In this document: piece by piece, positions 10,792 to 21,838 of the stretch | How positions within the stretch are numbered: the stretch's first letter is position 1 | Layout: every line of letters starts with the position of its first letter | NCBI RefSeq assembly: GCF_029784165.1 | Contig: NC_073694.1 | Coordinates: 47,091,674-47,155,673 of the forward strand | Reading direction: 5' to 3' | DNA from: Wyeomyia smithii | Taxonomy: Eukaryota; Arthropoda; Insecta; Diptera; Culicidae | DNA: 64,000 bases | Program-made: the position numbers and the translations under genes | The notes under the pieces: generated by a model | What the model saw: only the letters and a program-made list of their open reading frames with translations | The model's database searches: none | Told to the model about the DNA's origin: nothing

Positions 10792-10953
10792 TAAAGGAAA
10801 ATAAACCGAACAAATGCGTGTGACCTGTCAGAAAGATAGAGTTTCTAATGCTGAATCTTACCAAATTTTCGCAAAAACTCTGCAATTTTTAACAATTATT
10901 TAATATCTTGGGTCAAACCGAATCTGAAAAGTTTTAAACCTACGAATACTCAC

Positions 10954-11205
10954 CACATGCGGTGACCCGGTTCGAACAAGTTCCCCCGGATGATCTGCCA
11001 GCAGTCCATCGATGGTGCGTTCGGCTAGGCTTTCCGCCGTCAGCTGTTGCTGCTGGTGTTTGCAGCTGTTGCTCTCCAGGTTACCACTAGAATTGTTTAC
11101 CCCCTCAGAACTGGCTCCACCACTTCCACTGCCACTACCGTGCAGATCCATCGTAGTGGGGTTCGTTGTGGAGGTTACTTCCGAAGCCGCAAGATGCATT
11201 TTCAC
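10954..11205 (-). CDS. Runt-domain (RUNX family) transcription factor, first coding exon
   Basis: This exon encodes 84 residues. They begin MKMHLAASEV, pass through a Ser/Gly-rich low-complexity stretch (residues 24-45) and HQQQQ (50-54), and enter the Runt domain at about residue 62. ERTIDGLLADHPGELVRTGS followed by PHV matches the opening of the domain, where other family members continue with CSVLPTHWRSNK. The exon ends in phase 0 at a strong donor, GTG then GTGAGT, read down from 10953. Runt proteins bind DNA with a CBF-beta partner and control cell fate, including blood-cell and neural lineages in insects. The rest of the gene lies beyond position 1, so intron 1 exceeds 10.9 kb. Which insect paralogue (runt, lozenge, RunxA or RunxB) cannot be decided from this exon. 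The start was chosen at the first ATG; the second (codon 3) is also possible. Confidence 0.88.
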
Positions 11206-14200
11206 ACAAGACCGTCAAGTCACAAATCGGATCACAAACTTTCACTTGAGTGTCGTTCACTACACTGTCCTGATTCTGTATCAGCATCAATTGATAGCAT
11301 TGTTCGTGCTTTTGCTCAAATTACTTTGTTTTGTGTTTGGCTCTATTTTACACTGGCTAAACAATTTTAATATGAAAAATCAAATTAGGTCATTTTGAAA
11401 GACATAATCAGACATAAGTTTATTTGCAGTGAAACATGAAATCACGCGTAAAATTATTGGTCATAAAAAAACTTCCACCATCTAATTACGCCATCTAAAC
11501 GATGGAAAATATTTGGCTTCCAATCCGGAGCCAATATTTGAGCATAACAAAATTAATGAACTTCCGCGGCAAAATCACGCCTAGGTTTCAAAAAATATTT
11601 CCATACGCGGACACCAACGCAAACAAAGGCTCTGCCGCACTGCCCACTAATCCATCGAGCGCGGTTGGCTTCCGCAGTAACCTAAAATCTATTGTTTTAA
11701 CATGATTTTGCATCTAATCTCATTTTTGTGCGCTATTTGTCCGTAACAAAGTCGAACCAGTCGATATTTCATCATCAGCATCATCATCGAACCGGAGCCT
11801 GCAACATCATTCAAAAACGGGTATCGGGCTGTCTGTTGGCCATCGGGCCGGCGCTGAGGGTTCTATGGCTGGGTCCAGCTGCGTATGTGTAGTGTGTAAC
11901 CGCACAATGCAGGCGCAAAATTGGGTGCACGTTGCATGCATTTTAAATAAATTAATTTTGTAATAACCTTCACCGCACATTTGCGCTAAGCCCCACCGCC
12001 ACGCTCTGCCCGCTGCCAGCCTCCGGCAACCGAAACCCATTTGATATTATTGCTAGCTTTTTGATGGCTCTTCGATCTCCGGATTTAGACGCGGAATGAT
12101 CCGTACAGGTCATTAATATCGAATGGTTAGTATTCTGGCAGAATAGATATTTTTCAGCTCGTGGCCGTTTCCACAAAGTTTTCAGCCCGGTATTCGGTTA
12201 TTTTAGTTTGATGCATTGGCAACCACTAGGAGAAGAGGGCGGACCTCGGAAGGTGATCGGCTATTATTGGTGATAAAATACCATAGCTAAAATTCATTGC
12301 ACTTTGCGCCTGCAACGTGAACCACAAGTTGTGGGAAAAATTTATTGTTTTACTCTGCGGAAACAATCAATTTTAGGTGATAAAGGAACTGTGTTTGTTC
12401 AAAACATGACTCCAAACACAAATATTTGTAATAGTTGGAATTATTGTTTTCATCCAGAATTACTATTCAAATTGTGAATGAACTCGAGATTGTCTTTCAT
12501 CAATTGAAAACTCTCCATTGATCGAAATCTAATTTGAGTTTTAAGTTCTAATCGCACGATTTTCAGAACCACCTAAAATTGATTTTTAAGAATATCACAA
12601 ATTACTCACAACTTCAATGCACTAAATTAACACAAATTGTCGTTAAAATTGCGAATGCTTCCATCGGAGATTCTAATCCAGCTGATTTTTAGTCACATTC
12701 CATCATCTTCTTCCATTCCAAGAAATCCTTCGAAAAAATCCACATATCACTCTTGGTCATGAGCCTAACTGTGCACTACGCGGCGGCAACCGACGAATTG
12801 CTCCACCGTCAACCGTATGTACATTCCGCAGAAAACTGAGAACACTTGATTGAAGGAACCGCGACGGGAAAACAGATTCGCCCGGACGGATTCCGTCCCG
12901 AAGTGGCCCACAATCTGGCGACGGTGTCAGCGGTCGGGTTGTTCGGTTAACTGGCTGCCGTTGTGGTGTACGATCGCGGTAACTGTGCGCCAACGATGAT
13001 GATGATGAGTGAGATACCGAAATACGCAACCAAAGCCTTGTGGCCTTCGCCGATGCTGTTGCCTCCCCGAGTTCCGATTCCAGCGTCGTTTTCATGGAAT
13101 ATATCGAGATGTGGTGGTCTGGTGTGTGGTTGTATCGTGGTATAACTTCTCCAGCACCACCCGAGAAGCACCAGCGGAGGATGGGATGAAAAATGCCGTC
13201 CAGGAAGAAGTAGTAGCGAGCGAGAGAGAGCGCGAAAAAAATAAACAACCGACGAACTCCAACCCACTCCCCCGACGCCAGGCCGCCACAGCACCCGAAC
13301 GCACACACGTGTTCCACTGGCTTCGCAAATGTTGTAGCATCCCGTGACCATGGTTGTTGTGTCCTCTGAGCTCGCTCAAACCGACGAGCTGCGGTATTGC
13401 GATTGCGACTATCGTCAACCGCGCCAACCTCCGACCGGTCGGAGTGCGGAACCGTACGCCCGAGCGAAGGCGAGGGTTATCACGCCACAAGAAGAATAAA
13501 AATCACCGAGAGACCGAAGAAAAGTCGAAGAAAATAAAAATCTTTCCCATAAGCTACACCGCGACTCACTCTCGCTCACTCACTTGCTTTTGCCCGCTCG
13601 CTCGCGCCGATGTCCTTCCGCGGCAGAATACAACGCACAACCATACCAACCAAGAAGTCGCCCGCCGTATTCTGCGGTAGTGGTGGTAATTCACTCTCTT
13701 GCTCTTACTCATCTTACCCACCAGTGGCTGTACGTAAAAATATGCCCTTTTTTCTTCGCTCATTTTTATGCTGCCACACTCTGTAATCGACCCCATTCGG
13801 AACAACACAGGAAAATCATCCGCCACCCACCGCTTCCGAGGCGGCGGCGGCGGACGGCGTAAAAAGCTCTGACAGCTTCGAGTAACAACTCCCTTCCGTG
13901 TTGTGGATCGACTGTCCTGGCTGTGTGTATGTAAAGACGACACTTGAGATCTTCCCGAATCGGGAGCAGGAGGTACATAAGACGTTTGGTAAGCCTGTCA
14001 TAGAGTCGAGCAAAGAACAAAAAAAGCGGCAAAACCTCTCATTTTCAATGAAAGCAGCAGCAGGTCCTTAACAGAAGAAAGGAACATTAGAAATAATAAT
14101 GAAAATAATGAATAATACATGAAAATATTGCCATCGAGAAGAACCGCCATTTACTGCGAAGGCAGGCAAATGTGGCGAACGATACTCAAAGCAATTTTTC

Positions 14201-14640
14201 GCTGCTTCCCACTTGCGTTTTTTGGTTTGGTTAGCCAAGATAAAAACAGTTTCGCATTAAAGTCAAACGCAAACTCTTGATAAGGTTTTGAAGTCGTTTG
14301 CACACAGATGGAATTTTTAAATCATGGAAAAATGATTACCGGCGAAATGCTCGGAAAATATTCAAAAGAACCACAAAAGTTTCCACAATAATCGCATTAA
14401 GGACCCAATAACAAAAGTAAATTTTAACGTCAGAAGTATAGAATTTAACAACGGAACGGAATGAAATGTTGTAACTATATATGAAATTTTTACTGTTGAT
14501 GTGTTTCTAGTCAACAACTCAAAGTTTATTGTATCAATTTTTTAACTCAACATCTAAACGATGTACCTCAAAAATCTTCATTGGCACAAACAATCTGTCT
14601 AAAAACGATTTGTGAACAAACACTCGAAATTGACAACGGA
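11206..14640 (-). promoter_or_regulatory. Inferred 5' UTR and upstream region of the Runt-domain gene
   Basis: These 3.4 kb lie directly upstream of the Runt exon and hold no recognised gene. About 12760-13980 is clearly richer in GC and CpG and has open frames in several registers on both strands, which is a composition effect rather than coding. Such a CpG-richer block beside a developmental transcription factor is consistent with a promoter and long 5' leader. No transcription start could be fixed by eye. Confidence 0.35.
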
Positions 14641-16546
14641 AAGGCATAAGACAGAAGCCAAAAGTCAAAACTCCTAACTAAAAACTCATAAGTAAAAGTT
14701 AAAACTCAAAACTCAAAGTTCAAGAGTGATAGCTAAAAAAAAATCAAAAATCAAAAAAAAAATCAACAATAAAACGAGCTATTTGAAAACAAAACTGCAA
14801 ACAATAAACAAAAAAAACTAGAAAGTGATAAGGAGCACTAAACATGATCAAAGCAATAATTACAATATGAAAAGTATACAGTAAAATATAAACAACAACA
14901 TATGAAAATGGAAAGAAAACAGAAAAAAACACAGATGCAACACACACAACCCCAAACAGTGAAGAGCTACAAAGAAAAGCGTAACAGTAAAGAGTAAATA
15001 GTGAAACGGCAATAATGAAAAACTAAACAAAAGTAGAATTAAAAATAGAGTAGAATGTTACCAATGATAAGTGAATATTATCGAAAAGAAAGACATGACA
15101 GTGATATGTAAAGTGTAAATGTAAAGAGTTAGGTCGTGAAAAAATAATTGAATCAAAGCAGAATAAAATATAAGAAATAATGAGAAAACTGAAAAGCTTA
15201 AAGTAAAAGCAGAAGTGAAAAGTAAACGGAAAAAATTAAATAATAAGAGAGAATGAAACGTAAAAAGCAAAGAGTAAACAATAAAGAGCTAACAATAAAG
15301 TATCAATGTAAACTAGATTCAATAATCAGATGTTCAAAGTCTAAAATTAAGTCAAAATTAACGAATAAAAAGTCAACATTCAAAAGCGAGAAACTTAAAA
15401 TATATGAGCAAAGGAATGTGAAACGTAAAAAGAAAAAAAGAAATGGAAAAAATTACACAAAAGCAACGTAAAAAATAAAAAGAAAGAGCGAATGTAGGAA
15501 AATTAATTATCAAAACAGGAAAGCCTTGGTGAAAAAGAAAAACTGTCAAAAGAAAGAGTCAAAAATTTGAATTCAAGATGCGATTTCAAACCTAAAGCAT
15601 AAACAATTGACATTATCAACTTAAACGTTGTAAGGAAACACTCTCACCTAACAAGAACAAGCCAAAAAAATAAAAATATTAAACAAATATTGAAATATAA
15701 GAAGCAAAATGACAAAGAAAAGAGTAAAAAATAAAATAAACCAAAAAAAAATTTGAAACAGAGTAAAAAGGTGCGAAAAAAAGCAGAAAAGTAAAAAGTA
15801 AAAATTGATTTGCAACCCCAAAACTAAAACAAAAGTAAAAAAAGAAATAAAGTAAAAACTTACCACCTGTGTTAAAATTTCAAAACAAAAAGAAAGATAT
15901 AACAGTCATCTGTAAAGAGTGAATGTAAAGTGTTAAGAGAAACAAACAAAACGAGAAAATACAGAAAAGGAAATTAGAAAAAGAGAGAAAACATCATTAC
16001 TGAAAATAAAAGAAGAGAATTAGAAGCAAAATGTAAAAAGAAGAGAGTAAGCAAAAGAGAAAAAGAGCAAGAGCAAACGAACAAAAAAGAAAGTTAACAA
16101 AAAAATGTCAAAGTGACAAGATAAATGTCAAAACTTACTATCCAAAAACTAAAGATCAAGGCCAAAATTCAAGAATCAGAAGGCAAAAGACCGGAGTCAA
16201 AATTCAGAAGTCAAACGAGAGAAAGAGTTATCCGAAAATTGCATAAAGGAATGTAAAACGTGAAAAGAAAAATGGAAAAAGAAAAAAGCCACACAATAGA
16301 ACAGTAAATATTAAATAGTAGAAGGAAAAACTTAAAAATAAAATAAAGTATTAGAGCAAAACCTTGCGGCTACATTACGCTTCGGAACTTAACCTTCTGT
16401 TTATGCTAAACAGATTCCACGGCAAGCTGTTGAGTCGAATGTCAAGAACTCAAGAGTCAGAAGTTAAGAATCAAGTGTTACAACAGTCATAAAAGTCACA
16501 AGAGTCACAAAAATCACAAGAATCACAAGAGTAAAGAGAGTCACAA
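14641..16546. repeat. Degenerate A-rich satellite-like DNA, left flank of the heptamer field
   Basis: The plus strand is strongly A-rich with scattered AAAAGT, AGAAGT and GTAAAAAG words. It looks like a decayed version of the ordered arrays that follow. There is no coding sequence: the frames on the minus strand are runs of Phe, Leu and Ser from poly-purine complement. A SINE fragment is embedded at 16361-16435. Confidence 0.55.
16361..16435 (-). mobile_element. tRNA-derived SINE, 3' body fragment
   Basis: It is similar in order and content to 27645-27720 of the complete SINE, in the same orientation. Shared words include CTACATT, CGGAA, CTCCTGTTTT-like and GC(C/A)AGC(T/C)G. The promoter part is missing. 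Its presence inside A-rich satellite DNA shows the repeat field has received an insertion. Confidence 0.5.
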
Positions 16547-17750
16547 GAGTCAAGAGTCAAGAGTCAAGAGTCAAGAGTCAAGAGTCAAGAGTCAAGAGTC
16601 AAGAGTCAAGAGTCAAGAGTCAAGAGAGTCAAGAGTCAAGAGTCAAGTGTCAAGTGTCAAGAGTCAAGAGTCAAGAGTCAAGAGTCAAGAGTCAAGAGTC
16701 AAGAGTCAAGAGTCAAGAGTCAAGAGTCAAGAGTCAAGAGTCAAGAGTCAAGAGTCAAGAGTCAAGAGTCAAGAGTCAAGAGTCAAGAGTCAAGAGTCAA
16801 GAGTCAAGAGTCAAGAGTCAAGAGTCAAGAGTCAAGAGTCAAGAATCAAGAGTCAAGAGTTAAAAGTCAAGAGTCAAGAGTCAAGAGTCAAGAGTCAAGA
16901 GTCAAGAGTCAAGAGTCAAGAGTCAAAAATCAAGAGTCAAGAGTCAAGAGTCAAGAGTCAAGAGTCAAGAGTCAAGAATCAAGAGAGTCAAGAGTCAAGA
17001 GTCAAGAGTCAAGAGTCAAGAGTCAAGAGTCAAGAGTCAAGAGTCAAGAGTCAAGAGTCAAGAGTCAAGAGTCAAGAGTCAAGAGTCAAGAGTCAAGAGT
17101 CAAGAGTCAAGAGTCAATAGTCAAGAGTCAAGAGTCAAGAGTCAAGAGTCAAGAGTCAAGAGTCAAGAGTCAAGAGTCAAGAGTCAAGAGTCAAGAGTCA
17201 AGAGTCAAGAGTCAAGAGTCAAGAGTCAAGAGTCAAGAGTCAAGAGAGTCAAGAGTCAAGAGTCAAGAGTCAAGAGTCAAGAGTCAAGAGTCAAGAGTCA
17301 AGAGTCAAGAGTCAAGAGTCAAGAGTCAAGAGTCAAGAGTCAAGAGTCAAGAGTCAAGAGTCAAGAGTCAAGAGTCAAGAGTCAAGAGTCAAGAGTCAAG
17401 AGTCAAGAGTCAAGAGTCAAGAGTCAAGAGTCAAGAGTCAAGAGTCAAGAGTCAAGAGTCAAGAGTCAAGAGTCAAGAGTCAAGAGTCAAGAGTCAAGAG
17501 TCAAGAGTCAAGAGTCAAGAGTCAAGAGTCAAGAGTCAAGAGTCAAGAGTCAAGAGTCAAGAGTCAAGAGTCAAGAGTCAAGAGTCAAGAGTCAAGAGTC
17601 AAGAGTCAAGAGTCAAGAGTCAAGAGTCAAGAGTCAAGAGTCAAGAGTCAAGAGTCAAGAGTCAAGAGTCAAGAGTCAAGAGTCAAGAGTCAAGATTCAA
17701 GAGTCAAGAGTCAAGAGTCGAGAGTCAAGAGTCAAGAGTCAAGAATCAAA
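16547..17750. repeat. Heptamer satellite array (CAAGAGT)n
   Basis: About 1.2 kb of nearly uninterrupted CAAGAGT, roughly 170 copies with rare substitutions and a few 4-bp AGAG slips. Every three units return to frame, so translation gives a spurious VKSQESR repeat with few stops. That should not be read as a protein. Confidence 0.95.
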
Positions 17751-18205
17751 ACTGAAGTGTAAAGAATGAAGAGTGAAGAGTGAAGAGTAAAGAGCGGAGA
17801 ATTAAGAGTGAAGAGTGAAGAGTGAAAAGAAAAGAGTGGAGAGTGAAGAATGAAGAGTGAAGACTGGAGAATGAAGAATGAAGAAGAGTGAAGAGTGAAA
17901 AGTGAAGAGTGAAGAGTGAAGAAAGATGAGTGAAGATTGAGGAGTAGAAAGTGAAGAGTAAAGAGTGAGGAGTGAAGAGTGAAGAGTGAAGAGTGAAGAG
18001 TGAATAGTGAAGAGTGAGAGTGAAGAGTGAAGAGTGAAGAGTGAAGAGTGAAGAGTGAAGAGTGAAGAGTGAAGAGTGAAAAGTGAAAAGTGAAGAGAAA
18101 AGTGTGAAGAGTGAAGAGTGCAGAGTGAAGTGTGAAGAGTGATGAGTGAAGAGTGAGAGTGAAGAGTGAAGAATGAAGAATTAAGAGTGAAGAGTGAAGA
18201 GTCAA
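17751..18205. repeat. Heptamer satellite array (GAAGAGT)n
   Basis: Head-to-tail GAAGAGT with moderate divergence. It directly abuts the CAAGAGT array and keeps the 7-bp period with one base changed in the unit. Confidence 0.9.
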
Positions 18206-18447
18206 GAGTCAGATAGAGTCAAGCATCAGAAGTCTAGAGTCGAGTCGAGAGTCAGGAAGAGTCAAGAGCCGGGAAGTGTCAAGAGTCAGAAGTCAAGAGT
18301 CACAAGAGTGACAAGAGTCACAAAAGTCACAAGACTCACAAGATTCACAAAAATTACAAGAGTCACAAAAGTCATAAGAGTCAAAGGAGTCACAAGAGTG
18401 ACAAGACTCACAAGAGTCACAAGAATCCCATATCTCACAAAAGTCAC
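18206..18447. repeat. Nine-base satellite segment (CACAAGAGT)n
   Basis: Irregular copies of a CAAGAGT unit extended by CA, giving a 9-bp period (AGTCACAAG). It forms the boundary between the GAAGAGT and CTAAAGT arrays. A short patch with the same period also precedes the CAAGAGT array at about 16490-16546. Confidence 0.8.
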
Positions 18448-19370
18448 GAGTCTAAAGTTTAAAGTGTAAAGTCTGAAGTCTAAAGTCTAAAGTCTAAAGT
18501 CTTACGTATGAAGTCCAAAGTCTAAAGTCTAAAGTCTAAAGTCCAAAGTCTAAAGTCTAAAGTCTTAAGTCTAGAGTCTGAAGTCTAAAGTCAAAAGTCT
18601 AAAACTTAAAATTTAAATTCCAAAGTCTTAAGTCTAAAATCTAAAGGCTAAAGTATAAAAACTGAAACCGTAAAGTCTAAAGTCTAAAATCTGAAACTTG
18701 TTATCTAAAGTGTAAAGTCTAAAATATTAAGTCTAAAGTCTGAAGTCTTAAGTCTAAAGCCTTAAATCTAAAGTCTAAAGTCCGAAGTCTAAAGTCCAAA
18801 GTCTGAAGTCTGAAGTCTAAAGTCCAAAGTCTAAAGTCTAAAGTCTAAAGTCTAAAGTCTAAAGTCTAAAGTCTTAAGTCTAAAGTCTAAAGTCTAAAGT
18901 CTAAAGTCTTAAGTCTAAAGTCTAAAGTCTAAAGTCTAATGTCTAAAGCCTAAAGTCTAAAGTTTAAAGTCTTAAGTCTAAAGTCTAAAGTCTAGAGTCT
19001 AAAGTCTGAAGTCGGAAGTCTGAAGTCTCAAGTGTTAAGTCTTAAGTATTAAGTCTAAAGTCTGAACTCTAAAGTCTAAGGCCTAAAACTTAAATTCCAA
19101 AGTCTAAAATCTAAATCTAAAGGCTAAAGTCTAAAATCTAGAACCGTAAAGTCTGAAGTCTGAAATCTAAAATTTCAAAGTCTAATGTCTAAAGTCTTAT
19201 ATCTATAGTCTAAAGTCTAAGGTCTAAAGTCTGAAGTCTTAAATCAGAAATCTGTAATCTAAAGTGTAAAGTATGAAGTCTAAAGTCTGAAGTCTAATGT
19301 CTAAAGCCTAAAGTTTGAATTCCAAAGTCTGAAGTTCAAAATCTAAAGTCTAAAGTCTGAAGTCTTAAGT
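18448..19370. repeat. Heptamer satellite array (CTAAAGT)n
   Basis: About 920 bp of CTAAAGT with many point changes (CTGAAGT, CTTAAGT, CCAAAGT), still mostly in a 7-bp register. Confidence 0.9.
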
Positions 19371-20625
19371 AAATATTTGGGAATAAATATCCAACGTTAA
19401 AAACAGCCAAAAATCAAAAGGAAAAAATGCGATGTAAAAGGTAAAACAAATACAATTAAAAGGAAAAAAAACAAAACACCATAAAATAATTTAATAAATA
19501 CAATAAAATAATAATTAAAATATAATAAGTAAACAGTGAAATGAATGAAGTAAAATATTAACGTTAGTAGTAAAAATGGAATAAAACCTACCAAAAATAA
19601 ATTCCAAATCTCGAACGCAACATGCCGAAAACATACATAGACAATTTGCAAAGAAAATAAATAAAACTAGAGAGCAAATATGTATATGAAAAATATTATT
19701 ATAAAACGAATATGAAAGCAAAAAGTGAAACTTAAGTAAAAATCTACTAGTCAGATGTGAAAATTGAAAGAGAGATGTAACAATAAAATGTAGAGAGTAG
19801 AAGTTTGAAAGCTAGAGTTGAGCGTCAAAAAAAATTAAAAATAAAAGTTTATAAAAGTACACAAAGGGGCAAAAAATTAGAGCAAAAGGTAGAAAGTAAG
19901 AATAAAAATTATGAAGTTGCAGACAAAAAGGAAAATATATAGAGCAAAGAGTAAAAGTAGGAAAAGTAAAAAAATAAAAATAAATAAAACATAAAAGTTA
20001 CAAACAAAAGTGGGAAATTAGGTGCGGAAAGCGCAAGACAAATAGTAAGAATGCTAAATATTGCAGAACAAATGGGAATTGTGATGAACAATAAATAAAA
20101 GTAGGAAGCTGAAAATAAAATATCAGAGTTGAAACATAAATTACAAAGTTCAAAAGTCTCAACCCAATACCCCAACGTCAAAAATCAAAGCCTAAAATAA
20201 AAAATAGTGCGTCAATTGACGAGAATCAAAAATCAGAAGCCGAAATCAAAAAGACGACAGTCAAACCACCAAATTCAAAAATTAAAATTCTCATATAAAT
20301 ATATAAAAAAAATGAAGAAGACAAGAATGTAAAACATGAAAAGAAAAAAACAAGGGGTGAAAAGTAGGTACCACAAAATAATCAAAAATAGAGAATAACA
20401 GGTTAAATAAAAAATAAAGCACAACAAAACAAGGTAAAAATTATAAAATTAGGAGTAAAAACAAATACAAGAGTGAAACACTAAATACTAAGGCCTTAAC
20501 TCAAAATACAAGAGTAGAAAGTAAAAAGTAAAGATACTCTTCACTCTTTACTCTATAAAAATACAAAAATAATTGAAAGTGAAAAGAACAAAGTAAAAAA
20601 TTGTCAAGTATGTAAAAAGTAAAAA
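19371..20625. repeat. Degenerate A-rich satellite-like DNA between ordered arrays
   Basis: A-rich, irregular sequence with isolated AAAAGT and GTAAAA words and no recognised gene. It is compositionally the same as 14641-16546. Confidence 0.5.
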
Positions 20626-21744
20626 GTAAAAAATAAAAAAAAATAAAAAAGTAACAAGTAAAACGTAAAAAGTAAAAAGTAAAAGTAAAAGTAAAAGGTA
20701 AAAAGTAAAAAGTAAAAAGTAAAAAGTAAAAAGTAAAAAGTAAAAAGTAAAAAGTAAAAAGTAAAAAGTAAAAAGTAAAAAGTAAAAAGTAAAAAGTAAA
20801 AAGTAAAAAGTAAAAAGTAAAAAGTAAAAAGTAAAACGTAAAAAGTAAAAAGTAAAAAGTAAAAAGTAAAAAGTAAAAAGTAAAAAGTAAAAAGTAAAAA
20901 GTAAAAAGTAAAAAGTAAAATGTAAAAAGTAAAAAGTAAAAAGTAAAAAGTAAAAAGTAAAAAGTAAAAAGTAAAAAGTAAAAAGTAAAAAGTAAAAAGT
21001 AAAAAGTAAAAAGTAAAAAGTAAAAAGTAAAAAGTAAAAAGTAAAAAGTAAAAAGTAAAAAGTAAAAAGTAAATAGTAAAAAGTAAAAAGTAAAAAGTAA
21101 AAAGTAAAAGTAAAAAGTAAAAAGTAAAAAGTAAAAAGTAAAAAGTAAAACGTAAAAAGTAAAAAGTAAAAAGTAAAAAGTAAAAAGTAAAAAGTAAAAA
21201 GTAAAAAGTAAAAAGTAAAAAGTAAAGAGTAAAAAGTAAAAAGTAAAAAGTAAAAAGTAAAAAGTAAAAAGTAAAAAGTAAAAGTTAAAAGTCAAAAGTA
21301 AGAAGTAAAAAGTTGAAAGTTAAGAGTAGAAAGTAAAAAGTAAAAAGTAAAAAGTAAAAGTAAAAGTAAAAAGTAAAAAGTAAAAAGTAAAAAGTAAAAA
21401 GTAAAAAGTAAAAAGTGAAAAGTTAAAAGTAAAAAGTAAAAAGTAAAAAGTAAAAAGTAAAAAGTAAAAAGTTAAAAGTAAAAAGTAGAAGTAAAATGTA
21501 AAATGTCAAATGTAAAAAGTAAAAAGTAAAAAGTAAAAAGTAAAAAGTAAAAAGTGAAAAGCAAAAAGTAAAAAGTTAAAAGTAAAAAGTAAAAAGTAGA
21601 AGTAAAATGTAAAATGTCAAATGTAAAAAGTAAAAAGTAAAAAGTAAAAAGTAAAAAGTAAAAAGTAAAAAGTAAAAAGTAAAAAGTAAAAAGTAAAAAG
21701 CAAAAAGTAAAAAGTAAAAAGTAAAGAGTAAAAAATAAAAAATA

Positions 21745-21789
<45 letters not shown>

Positions 21790-21838
21790 AAAGTAAAACT
21801 AAGTAAAAAGTAAAAAGTAAAAAGTAAAAAGAAAAGGT
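20626..21838. repeat. Heptamer satellite array (AAAAAGT)n
   Basis: About 1.2 kb of AAAAAGT units. Between 21480 and 21640 a higher-order segment (GTAGAAGTAAAATGTAAAATG) occurs twice about 120 bp apart, showing secondary duplication of a multi-unit block. The antisense frame of 264 codons is a repeat artefact. Confidence 0.95.

Noticed and set aside
12757..13943. Overlapping frames on both strands of the GC-richer block
   Set aside because: Frames are open in up to five registers at once with no conserved motif, which is expected from base composition in a promoter-like region.
16647..18205. Long frames in heptamer arrays (VKSQESR and SLFTLHS repeats)
   Set aside because: A 7-bp unit returns to frame every 21 bp and contains no stop in these frames, so the openness is a mechanical result of the repeat.
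16547..18205. CRISPR-like array
   Set aside because: The units are contiguous 7-9-bp repeats with no unique spacers, and the genome is eukaryotic.
20501..21295. 264-codon antisense frame of Phe, Leu and Tyr
   Set aside because: It is the complement of the AAAAAGT array and not a membrane protein.
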